From Narthecium ossifragum (taxonomy: Eukaryota; Streptophyta; Magnoliopsida; Dioscoreales; Nartheciaceae), in contig OY986965.1 of assembly GCA_963920575.1 (NCBI GenBank), positions 17,996,957-18,060,956 on the forward strand: a DNA stretch of 64,000 nt, given 5' to 3'. Numbering within the stretch: the stretch's first letter is position 1; each line of letters begins with the position of its first letter. The notes under the pieces were generated by a model. It had not been told where the DNA came from and searched no databases. It was given only the letters and a program-made list of their open reading frames with translations. Below, in pieces: positions 1 through 9,857 of this stretch. The position numbers were made by a program, and so were the translations under genes.

Positions 1-41
1 ACAATATGCGCATACCAGGGCAGTCGTGGAACTGAAAAGAG

Positions 42-480
42 TTACGCATAAGGGAAGTCATCCATGATCGGTGGCTCATTTTCTGCTACTTCCACCATCA
101 ACCTCGATAGGTAATCAGCGACAACGTTCTCCACACCCTTTTTATCTTTTATAGAAATATCAAATTCCTGTAAGATTAATATCCAACGAATTAGGCGCGC
201 TTTAGCATCCTTCTTGGTGACAAGGTACTTAAGCGCGGCATGATCAGTGAAAATAGTGATAGGAGACCCAATCAATTAAGCACGAAACTTGTCTAATGCA
301 AAGACTATAGCTAACAGTTCTTTCTCGGTGGCAGAATAATTCATCTGTGCATTATTCAAGTTTCACCTAGCATAATGAGTAACATGAGGTTTACCATCTT
401 TTCACTGTCCTAAGACAGCTCCTACAGCAAAATCACTTGCATCACACATCAATTCAAAAGGAAGGCTCCAATCGGGTGGT
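42..480 (-). pseudogene. E1 pol: RNase H domain (degenerate)
   Basis: Minus-strand translation gives the RNase H that follows RT in Ty3/Gypsy pol. The motifs are CDASDFAVGAVLGQ (first catalytic Asp), a TEKELLAIVFAL stretch (Glu), [10 protein letters not shown] (Asp) and the exit motif VVADYLSRL. At least three in-frame stops interrupt it, near 400, 375 and 277. Downstream, toward position 1, is the typical Athila linker to integrase (LPWYAHIV-like). RNase H degrades the RNA strand during reverse transcription. This copy cannot encode an active product. Confidence 0.85.
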
Positions 481-1269
481 TGCACAATAGGTGCGGAAGT
501 CAATTTATCAATCAAGGCTTGAAAAGCCTTCTGACAATCAATAGTCCACTCAAAAGGGGTATCCTTTATCAAAAGATTACATAAAGGACGAGCAATAACA
601 GAAAATTTTTGAATGAATCTCCTGTAAAAACCAGCATGCCCTAGAAAGGATCTAACATCTTTAACTGTCTTTGGCACAGGAAGCTTTGAGATGAGATCGA
701 TTTTTGATCGATCCACCTCAATGCCTCTGGAGGAGACTATGTGGCCCAACACAATGCCTGAGGGCACCATGAAGTGACACTTTTCCCAATTAAGTACAAG
801 GTGCTTCTCTTCACACCTGACCAAGACTCTCTTTAAGTTTTGCAGGCATGCATCAAAAGTATTATCAAATAGTCAAGTCATCCATATATACTTCCATACA
901 TTCCTCGATCATATCAGCAAACATACTCATCATACAACACTGAAAAGTAGCAGGAGCATTACACAATCCAAATGGCATTCTACGGAAAGCATAAGTACCA
1001 AAAGGATATGTAAAAGTAGTTTTTTCCTGATCTTCTAAAGCAATTTCAATATGATAATATCCAAAATAACCATCAAGAAAACAATAAAAAGGATGTCCAG
1101 CTAGTCTCTCTAAAATTTGGTCTAAGAATGGTAATGGAAAGTGATCCTTACGGGTGGCTGCATTCAGTTTTCTATAATCTATGCACACGCACCATCCGGT
1201 CACCAATTTAGTGGGGACAAAGTCACCACTTTCATTCTTAACAACGGTGATACCAGATTTTTTTGGCAC
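402..1269 (-). pseudogene. E1 pol: reverse transcriptase (frameshifted)
   Basis: The RT core is read from 1269 leftward. It shows CVCIDYRKLNAATRKDHFPLPF, then MPFGLCNAPATFQ, and the catalytic box as YMDDLTI where YMDDFS is usual in Athila. A frameshift follows around 825-864, after which the thumb/connection region resumes (LNWEKCHFMV, VLGHIVSSRGIEV, FLGHAGFYRRFI, IARPLCNLL). The catalytic aspartates are present, so damage is from indel and stops rather than active-site loss. The domain order and sequence are unambiguous for Ty3/Gypsy RT. Confidence 0.9.
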
Positions 1270-1272
1270 AAC

Positions 1273-2496
1273 CTATGTAGGGCTCACCCACTTGCTATCA
1301 ACAATGGGATAGATAATCCATGCATCTAATAATTTCAACACTTCAGTTTTTACTACCTCTTTCATTGTAGGGTTCAACCTACGCTGAGGATCCTTACGAG
1401 GTACAACCCCCTGTTCAAGATTAATCATATGGAAACATATTAAGGGACTAATATCTTTCAGATATGCTATACTCCATCCAATAGCTGATTTATGGTAATT
1501 TAAAACGCTAAGTAATTGCTCACCTTGCTCTGCAGTTAATGCTGAAGAAATAATAACTGGATATGTATCACCTGGACTAAGATAGACATGCTTCAATCCT
1601 TGAGGAAGCGGCTTCAGGTCCAGCTTGGGCGGCTCTACTGCTGATGGTGTTGGTGGCTGTCCTTTTTCTGGCAGCTCTTCAAGCTTTGGATTCCATGAAC
1701 CTGCAAAAGAACAATGTTCCAAATTTTTGCACATACCATCAACATCAACATTTTTATCCAAATCTAATTCAAGAAAATTAATTTCAGTTGTAGCAAACTC
1801 CTCTTTAGTGAGCAGATCAATATGGTAAGTCTGCTGGCATTCATCATCCTCATCAGGCTGCTTAGCAACATTAAAAACATTAATTTCTAAAGTCATATTT
1901 CCAAAAGTTAATTTCATTAAGCCATTTCTGTAATTAATTATAGCATTAGCAGTAGCAAGAAACGGTCTATCTAAAATAATAGGAATTATAGAATCAGCAG
2001 TTACTACAGCCTGAGTATCCAAGACTAAGAAATCAACAGGATAATAAAATTTATTTATTTGAACAAGCACATCCTCTACTACTCCTCGTGGAGTCTTCGT
2101 GGATCTATCAGCCAATTGCAAAATCAAAGATGTCGACTTAATCTGTCCTAAACCAAGTTGCAAGTAAACAGAATATGACATCAAATTAACACTCGCACCA
2201 AGATCTAATAAAGCTTCTCCTACTTCATGCTCTCTAATGAAACAAGACATAGTAGGACATCCAGGATCCTTATATTTAGGAGGAATCCTATGCTGAAGCA
2301 GTGTACTAACCTGTTCTGTTAAAAATTGAGTTTTCTTTACATGATGTCGTCTCTTCACAGTGCATAAATCTTTAATCACTTTAGCATATGTAGGAATTTG
2401 CTTAATAACATGCATAAGAGGAAGGTTTACCTTAACCTGTCGAAGATGCTCCAAAATCTCGCTGTTGGGCTCCATAGTAAATTTAGTAGATTTCAA
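1273..2496 (-). pseudogene. E1 pol: aspartic protease and linker to RT
   Basis: A 407-codon open stretch in the same frame as the gag upstream and the RT downstream. The protease motif ALLDLGASVNLM is the Athila form of the DTGA/DSGA active site (here DLGA), followed by VDFLVLD and IILDRPFLATANAII, which is the usual ILGRPFL motif. The C-terminal half, down to KWVSPT, is the RT N-terminal region. An in-frame stop at 2500-2502 separates it from gag and another at 1273-1275 from the RT core. The protease would process the gag-pol polyprotein. Confidence 0.85.
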
Positions 2497-2499
2497 TGC

Positions 2500-4116
2500 C
2501 TAAGGGAAAGGGACACGTACCTTAAACTCACCTGGCGTAGGGCCATCTGGATGATCGGCCTTTGCATGGTTCTCCTCAATCCGGTCCTCTTCTTCAACAG
2601 CAATAGGAGGTTCGGTGGGCTCTTCTGAAGGGCTTTTTGTTGTTTTCCCGCTTCTTGTCGTTACGGCGTTCATCTCCTTCACATAATTTTGCTCAGCACT
2701 AGATACCTGCGTTTGTTGAGGTTGAGCTAGGAACTTTCCTCGTTCATGCATGCTCAAAGAATTGATCAGCTTCGTGATCTGGTTCTTGATCTCTTGAATA
2801 TCCTCCTTTCTTTCCTTGGATTCCTGCACAATCATAGATTTCAGTTCCTGTAAACTGTCATTAAATGTAAGCCTAGGAAAACCAGATGTATTATAAAGAG
2901 GGTTAGAAAAAGGCTTATTAGGTGGCGGTTGATGATGCTCATTGCATTGTGGAGCATTCGACTTTCAGCTGAAATTTAGATGCTCTCGCCATCCTGGATT
3001 ATACGTCTCCGAGTAAGGGGTGTACGACCTCCTGAATCAGCCTACGGCGTTGCAATGCTCGTCGTACACGCCTCTCATCTCAACATAAGTAGGGCAACTG
3101 TCAATCTGGTGGTCCACGCCCTGACATATCACACACGGCTCAGCCGGCCTTGTAGGTTCGTTGTATGGAGAGGTCTGGGCTGCCATCATATCTTTGGTCT
3201 TTAATAGTTTCAGCTCCTTTGTTAGACTCTTCACTTTAGCCTTGAGTGCATCCTCCTCCCGCAGCGGATAAATTCCTCCACCTTGTTGCTGCGGTGGTGG
3301 TCTGGCCTTGTTTGTACTTTCTGTTGCACTCGGTCCAGTCCATGTATGAGCTTTCTCGGCAAGCTCAGTTAAATATTCAATTGCTGCATCAGGATCTTTT
3401 TGTAAAAATTCACCATTACACATCATCTCAACGAATTGACGTTCTTTAACAGTTAAACTATCATAGAAATAACTAACAAGACGCCAACTTTCATATCCAT
3501 GATGTGGACAATAATTCAACATATCTTTAAATCATTCCCACGCATGATACAAAGTTTCACTATCCTTCTGTGTGAAGGTCGAAATCTGTCTCTGAAGTGC
3601 ATTGGTTTTGTGCTGTGGGAAATACTTGTTGAAAAATATCTGTGTCATTTCAGCCCAAGATCCTATAGATCATGGCCTCAAAGAATATAACCAACTCTTC
3701 GCTCTATCCTTCAGTGAGAAGGGAAAGAACTTAAGTCGAATCATATCTAGTGCACCAGATAGGCCATTGAATGTCGCTACTACTTCCTCAAACTCCCTAA
3801 TATGCACATATGGATTTTCATTTTCCAACACATGAAAGGTAGGAGTCAACTGAATCATGCCAGGTTTAAAATCTACATGTGCTGCATTAGGTGGAAACAT
3901 GATGCATGAAGGTGTAGCAGTGTGTTTGGGATGCAATTATTCTTGCAAACTCCTAGGAGCTTGTTCTTTCTTGTGCTCAACCATAATGAAAGTATGATGT
4001 GAAGTTTGTTACTGTGCGTCAAAGAGATTAGCAATATATGTCTCACTATCAGAAGTTTCAGAATCACCCTCGGGGCGTCTAGCAAATCTGCCTAGTTCGT
4101 CTTTATACCGAGGCAT
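2500..4116 (-). pseudogene. E1 gag (capsid and CCHC nucleocapsid), with in-frame stops
   Basis: The likely start is the ATG at 4116 (MPRYKDELGRFARRPEG), a typical Athila gag N-terminus. The gag fold follows (MIQLTPTF, FEEVVATF, LKFFPFSLKDRAKSWLYSL, KYFPQHKTNAL, CPHHGYESWRLVSYFYD), then a zinc knuckle CVICQGVDHQIDSC (CX2CX4HX4C), a coiled basic segment and the conserved TTRSGKTT tail. All pieces lie in one frame. Stops near 3670, 3537, 3037 and 2500 look like single transitions, for example a Gln codon to TAG. The intact-frame equivalent in E3 confirms the reading. Confidence 0.9.
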
Positions 4117-4368
4117 ACACCAACAAACACGCAATCCAAAAGATGCAACCCAACTAAAGAAAATAAGCAAAAACAATAATTGAAACTAAGCTTACTAACT
4201 AAAACCGAATAAAAGAAAACAATCCTAATAGAGAAGAAAAATCAAAGCCGAAATAAAGAAATAAAGACTAAAGAAAATGAACGAAGTTACCGCTTTCGAT
4301 GTCTACAATCACCGTAATATGATTCTGGCGCTTTTCTAAACCGTCTCCCCGGCAATGGCGCCAATTTT
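4117..4368 (-). other. E1 5' leader with tRNA-Asp primer-binding site
   Basis: This stretch lies between the LTR and gag. The PBS is at 4346-4363 on the minus strand and reads TGGCGCCATTGCCGGGGA, one mismatch from the perfect tRNA-Asp complement TGGCGCCGTTGCCGGGGA seen in E2 and E3. It begins six bases inside the LTR edge at 4369. The rest is A-rich leader without a recognisable gene. Confidence 0.85.
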
Positions 4369-4959
4369 TGACGTCACTCAAATGTGTCACGCACAGCGGT
4401 CGCGGTGCAGTACAACATAAGAGAGGTCGAACCCACAGATAGACAAGCAGAAAATATTCAAAACGCAAATAATAATGAATTGAAAACACACAAGAACGTT
4501 AAAGTTAAGAAAGTAGATCGTAGATGTAATGATGAGATAAAGTTAACGAAGGAAATCAGGATTTTGATAAGGTTAGGCTTCAGGAATCACTTCACTCGGA
4601 TTTAGGTTCTTCTCTTCTCAATGGTTCATATGATACTCAGTTAAGGGATTCACATCCTAATCACCTTAACCGAAAGATATGGAACTATAAACCTAACAAA
4701 ATATATAAATGTCTCTTCCTACGATTGATTCTTCTTTATTATAGGTCTAACTTCATCCAACCCAAACCTAAGAATACACGATACCGACTGTCACTACAGG
4801 AAACGCGCAGTAAAAGTTGATCGGGACAAAGCCCTAACTCTATCTAACCGGGTCTCTAAGAATACACAATACAAACTCTCACAATCGGCAATACAAAGCA
4901 AAGATTTCACGGGATAGAGCCCTAACCTTGTCTTACCAGATTCCTAAGAATACACAATA

Positions 4960-6403
4960 TGATAAGTCACTAATTAATCCTAATTAAACCCCTTAAATTA
5001 TCTTTGTTAGGCCTAAAGTAGGTGTATTTGATATCATGTTGCTTGATTTCAGGTTTAATCATGGTTTGAGAAGAGATACAAGAAATTCGGCTAAAATGAA
5101 GAAAAATATAGCTTCATCAACCATTGGGAAAATATTCACCAGATATTCTCTGAATCTCTAAATATTCTGAAACTTTGGGAAATTGTAGTAGACTCAGAGG
5201 TCTACAATGTTCATGTTGGACACTTGGCGAGATTCCAGACAGATTAATACCAGTTTTGAAGACTATGAAGATATACAGCTGCTGGAAACTGGTCCGTCGA
5301 TGCTCAGTAGAATATTCGCCAAATATTCCACATAAGTCAGAATATTATAAAATCTTCGGGGGGAGGACAGTAGACTTCCTAATCTAAATCATTCCTGTTG
5401 AGCACATTTCCAAATTCCGGACGGGTTGAACCCAGTCGCGACCAGAACAAGCAGTCAGAATAAAACTAGGAATTCCGAGTTGCACTAGAGGTCCAACTCA
5501 ACTTAGCCATAACCCTAATTCCGGGATTAAGGGTTTTTATTATAAAAAGGGGTTATTCCAGCAAAACTTCGGATCTTTTTGACAATCTTTGGAGGAGGAA
5601 GAAGAAGACGGAGAGGATGTGGATGGTGACAGCTCCTTATTCCAACCCCATGTCTTTCATCCAAAAGATGAGTTGCTAATTATTGTACTTAGGATTATTC
5701 ATGAAACCCTAGTGTAGTTTTGGTTTTTCTTTAGTTGGATTCTTGTGAACTTCTCGATGCATGATCTCATGAATATGGTTTTATTGTTAATAGAGTTGAG
5801 GGAACAGCGTTCCTTGACGTATTTTCAGTCCTACATGATTTCTGTGATTGATTGTAGAGATTTATGAGATGGTTTTCATGAAGTTATTGGTTTGCCTTTG
5901 AGATAAGCTATGCTACGCGAAGATAGGTTGTGCCACGGTCATTAGGAGTAGTATAATTTAATGTAATCGTAGGACCAAAGACAATCTATGCCAAGCAAAG
6001 ATAGGTTATGCCGTTGGGAACATTAACTTTCTTTTAGGGATTCATGTGAGCTTGTAGCCATATGATCCATAATGTTGAGAGAAGGGAACAAGATGATAAC
6101 TAGAGAAGACTAATAACAAAACTAGGGCGGATTGAGTAATTCCTAAGTCACTTATCCATTGATTCAAATTGATCAACCTTTTATTTATTTTCTTTATTAG
6201 TTAGATAACTCTATTCTATCTTTGATTCTTTTCCTTAGTTTTAGGATTTTGAGAATTGATTTTGATTTCCAACGTTTTCCCTGTGGATCGACTCCCGACT
6301 TCACCGCTATATCTACCTAGTAGTTTAGTGATTGAATAAGGATTATAAATTTAATATTTGATTGAGTTTGCAACGTTTTAACGACGACGTTTGTGAACGA
6401 TCA
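4960..6403 (+). mobile_element. Solo LTR, family S (copy S1), TSD CAATA
   Basis: A 1,444 bp TGATAAGTC...ATCA unit sits inside the E1 LTR. CAATA directly precedes it (4955-4959) and directly follows it (6404-6408), and the E1 LTR sequence is continuous if the insert is removed. It is homologous to 32095-33439 and to the reverse complement of 62216-63488. No internal region is present, so it is a solo LTR formed by LTR-LTR recombination. Confidence 0.93.
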
Positions 6404-6762
6404 CAATACCAGTTGTCACTACGGGTAATGCATAGCAAAGGTCTCGTGAGACTCGATAGGAGAATCAAAAGAGATAACTATGGGATTATAAGATCATGAA
6501 AGAAGCATGACTGGATTCATAATATCAATCATCCACATAGAAATCTATAATCTGAAAATAATCTTTGAAGATCCAATACATAGAAAAGAGTTTAATAATA
6601 AAGATTAAAACTATGAACCATTGTTGGAGAAGAAGCCCTAGTCCTCGTTAGATCATCCGTCCGCCATGCCCGCGGCTTACTCGGTCATGGATGGAGATGT
6701 CTTCATCTTCTTCCCTTAGAAAACGTCTAGAAAAAGCCTCCTTAAACGTCCAAGAAGTCCCC

Positions 6763-7246
6763 TTTATATAAGGACATGAAACGCTAGCTTTTATTTCAGC
6801 CGTTGGATTAAATCTGATGGCTCATATTCAGGTTGCCCGACAAGGGATCGATCTTCTTAAGGATAAAGATCGATCTTCTTTCTTTTCTCAATTTTCGTAA
6901 CCTTGTTCGCCCCAACTAAGATCGATCTCCCTAAGGAAAGGATCGATGTTCTTTCTCCGTAGACTGGGTTCCTTCCAGATCGTCCAGGTTCAGATCGATC
7001 TTTTTCAAGGAAGAGATCGATCTCTTTCATCAGTTGTTGTCAACACCCACAAAGGATCGATCTTCCTAGTAAAGAAGATTGATCTTTTATTCCAACTTTC
7101 TTGTTTTCGCTCACGGTCGATCTTCGCATCGACCCTACGAAGTGTTTTCTTTGACAGAGGCTGACGGTCGATGCCACGGTCGATCGTAGGTCTTTTTCAT
7201 CTCTGCATCCATAAGAGATTGATCTTTTATGTAAGGAAGATCGATC
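6763..7246 (-). promoter_or_regulatory. E1 LTR promoter: TATA box plus GATCGATC array
   Basis: On the minus strand a TATATAAA box (6763-6770) is preceded by seven exact GATCGATC palindromes at 6846, 6868, 6920, 6993, 7015, 7055 and 7239, plus several one-off variants. Two pairs (6846/6868 and 6993/7015) have 22-bp spacing. The position just upstream of the TATA box fits an LTR U3 enhancer. The assignment as regulatory is inference from position and recurrence. Confidence 0.6.
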
Positions 7247-7579
7247 TTTTATTTCCTGCATATTTCTTCTGCCATTCTGCACTGCGCACTGGCACTAAAA
7301 ACACTATAACTTCCTCTATGAAGCTCCAAATCACGAACCGTAAAATTCTCCCGAAACTAGACTTCAAGAGCTTTCCAACCATATATGGCACATCATCTGG
7401 TTCGTCATGAGCAGGTACAGTGTTGGCATTAAAGACCCATCTTTGCTTCAATTTCCTGCATAATACAAATAACTTTGTGAAGTAACATATACGGACGAAA
7501 TCGTCTATACTAATCATGAAAACTAAGCAAATAGGCTGCTCTTAGTCATGTTCAGAGTGCACTTTCATGCACTCATCAA

Positions 7580-7930
7580 TGGGTTAGGAAGTGGGGTCTA
7601 TTCATAACTCGGTTCGACTTGGTCTATGTACCTCCCAAAGCGGTCAAAGGTCAAGCCTTGGCCGATTTAATGGCAGATCATTGCCAAGGATATGACTTCT
7701 CGACCCCGAAATCGGAAGTGGAGATAGGTTTCATCAAGGTCACCCCAAGGAAGCAATAGTGCGATGGATCTAGCACATTGCAATCAGCTGGGGTCGGAGT
7801 CCTCCTGATGTCTCCGCAAGTAGGCAAACATACCTTTTCAGTACGACTCACCCCAAATGCTCCAACAATGCAGCCGAGTACCAAGCCTTGATTTTTGGCT
7901 TAGCGATCGCTCGAGACATGAACATTCTCG
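7580..7930 (+). pseudogene. Fragment of Tat-clade Ty3/Gypsy RNase H (archaeal-type)
   Basis: Plus-strand translation gives FDLVYVPPKAVKGQALADLMADH, a stop in place of the FDG start, then CDGSSTLQSAGVGVLLMSP, VRLTPNASNNAAEYQALIFGLAIARDMNI. The pattern GQALADfxAdH followed by DGSS...GvGvxLxSP and NNxAEYxALixGL is that of the second, archaeal-type RNase H in Tat elements. It is bounded by the E1 LTR on the left and cuts directly into the element A LTR near 7931, so both ends are truncated. Confidence 0.8.
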
Positions 7931-8368
7931 ACTCCACCAACCACCTTCACTTCACTCCCCTACCGCCGGATCCCTTCTCCACCACCGGCCTCCGCCATCC
8001 GCTGCCATCCTCCGACCATCGTCAAGCTTCTCTCCCTCTCCGCTGCCGTCCACGCCTCGACCAGCCACCTTCACTTCCCTTCCCTACCCCTTGGCTGCCG
8101 TGCACCCTCCAGCCGTCCTTCGTCCGCTATCACGTTCTCCAAGGCTTGGATCCCCGAAGGGTAGCCAGCCAACCATAGAGGAAGCTGTGAGGTAATCCTC
8201 TTCCTCATCCGTCTCTCTCTTCCTATTTAAGCCATCCTCGTCGAATACCTAGGGTGCTTCTTCTAAAACCCTAAAGGTATCTTTCGACCTAGCCATAGAT
8301 TTGGCAAAGAAGGAGCCGAGATCAGGCAAGAGACCCGGTACGCGCTTACAAGAAAGCTCGACGTATCA
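7931..8368 (+). repeat. Element A 5' LTR, 3' portion only
   Basis: It is homologous to the 3' LTR at 31682-32094 plus 33440-33473: the same TCC-rich tract, 'ccaaggcttgga..cc', 'accctaaaggtatc' and 'agaaagctcg.cgtatca'. It ends in TATCA two bases before the PBS. The first about 460 bp of the LTR are absent, being replaced by the Tat fragment. That is a truncation, not a nested insertion. Confidence 0.8.
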
Positions 8369-8371
8369 ACT

Positions 8372-8383
8372 TGGTATCAGAGC
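8372..8383 (+). other. Element A primer-binding site (initiator tRNA-Met)
   Basis: TGGTATCAGAGC is the exact complement of the 3' end of plant initiator tRNA-Met. It lies two or three bases after the LTR end, the canonical place for minus-strand priming. Confidence 0.93.
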
Positions 8384-8430
8384 TCTGTCCTCCTACCCGT
8401 GCCACCCAAAATTCTTCCGAAGGCGTCCCA

Positions 8431-8634
8431 ATGGCAGGAGCAACTCTTACAAGCGATTCCAAGGAGTGGGATCTTCCAGTAACCCGAGAAGAGATCGACG
8501 GTGTCAAGGGATCGTTGTTGTCCCTTCAGACATGGAATCTACAACTTGGCTGGACCAGGTCCCAACTAGGTCTTGGTTGGACCAGGTCCTATCCTTTCTA
8601 CCCAACCTCCTGCTCAACCGGCCCACACTACACC
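8431..8634 (+). pseudogene. Element A gag, N-terminal fragment
   Basis: An ATG at 8431 opens a frame starting MAGATLTSDSKEWDLP and running to GPHYT before it enters the Cassandra TRIM. The rest of gag resumes after 19632. The segment is short and low in recognisable motifs; its assignment rests on its position after the PBS and on the continuation beyond the insertions. Confidence 0.65.
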
Positions 8635-8748
8635 TATAACGGCCCTCGTCGTCCGGGGCTGTCCAGGGCCTACGGGCTCCGTCCAGGATCCACCCGAGGG
8701 CCCCACCCGACAGAATATTATCCGCTTTTGGATCACCGCAGAAATCTG

Positions 8749-8832
8749 AGAAAACTTCCCAGTAGGTCACTCATCCTGGGATCGCTCTAAGGCAAGCACG
8801 CTTAACCTTGGAGTTTTCTGACGGATCACTGC
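8749..8832 (-). ncRNA. 5S rRNA-like segment in the Cassandra LTR
   Basis: The minus strand reads GATCCGTCAGAAAACTCCAA, then GGTTAAGCGTGCTTG, then CCCAGGATGAGTGACC, then TACTGGGAAGTTTTC. These match the plant 5S rRNA pol III control region: the A-box part AGTTAAGCGTGCTTGG, the intermediate element and the C-box GGATGGGTGACCTCCTGGGA. The first about 30 and last about 15 nt of 5S are much diverged. It is part of an LTR, not a ribosomal gene. Whether pol III still transcribes it is unknown. Confidence 0.85.
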
Positions 8833-9857
8833 CATTACGGCTTTAAAACGCGTTGTGTTTTATAAGGGTTACTAATATACTTATTATACACGTGGGGTTG
8901 CTTACCCGGTTACCTGGTTCAGCCGCATGCTTTCCAAAAGAACACCAACACCTAGGTACCCCGTGTCGCGCCCCGACCCGTGAAATCCCAACCGGGCCGG
9001 GCGACGCGAACCGAAACCTAACAAACCGCGGAAAAATAATAGCGAGGGTTCCCTCTAACCTAAAGGTCTTCCTAACAATCATCACAAACACCCTCAATTT
9101 AAAAGACATAATTAAATTACAAGCCTCGAGCCTCAGATTACAAAACCCAAGTAAATTTAATATACATATCCTCGGAGAGGGTAAGATTCAAATACAACAT
9201 TTCTCCCGTAGGAGGCTATCTAACAAAGGTTTAAAAACTGTAAAGGATCACCACCTCTCAGACTCCACCTGGCGCCGCCGCACCGCTGACCAACTGCCCG
9301 GTAGGGGCCACTAAAGAAGAGCGAACGCTTGCACCTGCAAACGCAGCCCGGGTAGGATTGAGCACTAAGCTCAGCAGGGTTCTACACTACGACATACAGA
9401 AGGAAGAGGGAAACGCAAGAGTGTCACCCTCAAGTAAGACATAGGTGTATACAGGGGTGCCATAGCCCCATCGCGTGTCCCTGAGGTCCTACGATCATGG
9501 TCTTCCAGAAGACTAGTCACATGTCGGGTCACACTCAGTATGCAGGAATGAACACTGTAGACTCACAAGCAGGAACCACGACACTGCAGGCGGGAAATGG
9601 CACCACTGAGTCGGTAACTCCACTACTCAAGAGTCGTTACAGTGGAACACCGGCTACACCTCAACATCCGACTCGAGGCCAACATGACCTCTATAATGAT
9701 CAAGCAACAGGTGTACCAGTCATCTAAGTTTATCATCAAGTTTGATCGGACACCACAATTCAAACCGGGTCCAAACTACCGAACCCCGGTCCTAGGGCTA
9801 AATCCGAGCATCCAGCCTCGGGACGGCGACCGACAGATCACCCACGCACTAACCATG

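Larger units (their letters stand above)
1..7578 (-). mobile_element. Athila-like Ty3/Gypsy retrotransposon E1, 5' half, minus strand
   Basis: Read on the minus strand, the order is LTR (4369-7578), PBS, gag, protease, RT, RNase H; integrase and the other LTR lie beyond the window's left edge. The primer-binding site matches the 3' end of tRNA-Asp, as in Athila elements. Gag to RT is one reading frame from 4116 down to 865, broken only by in-frame stops, followed by a frameshift near 840. The LTR is related to those of E2 and E3. The element is dead by point mutation. The outer TSD cannot be tested because one end is missing; the five bases beyond its right end are ATGGG. Confidence 0.9.
4369..7578 (-). 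repeat. E1 5' LTR (minus), interrupted by a solo LTR
   Basis: It runs from TGACGTCACTCAAATG to CATGCACTCATCA in plus coordinates, which is TGATGAGTGCATG...CA on the minus strand. Without the 1.45 kb insertion at 4960-6403 it is about 1.77 kb. It aligns along its length with the E2 and E3 LTRs, including the run of 'cacaatacc..tcactac' direct repeats and the TATA and GATCGATC region. The flank to the right (7579 on) is an unrelated Tat RNase H fragment. Confidence 0.88.

Noticed and set aside
8749..8832. A genuine 5S rRNA gene
   Set aside because: Only the internal control region is similar, the ends are diverged, and it is flanked by LTR, PBS and PPT features of a Cassandra TRIM.
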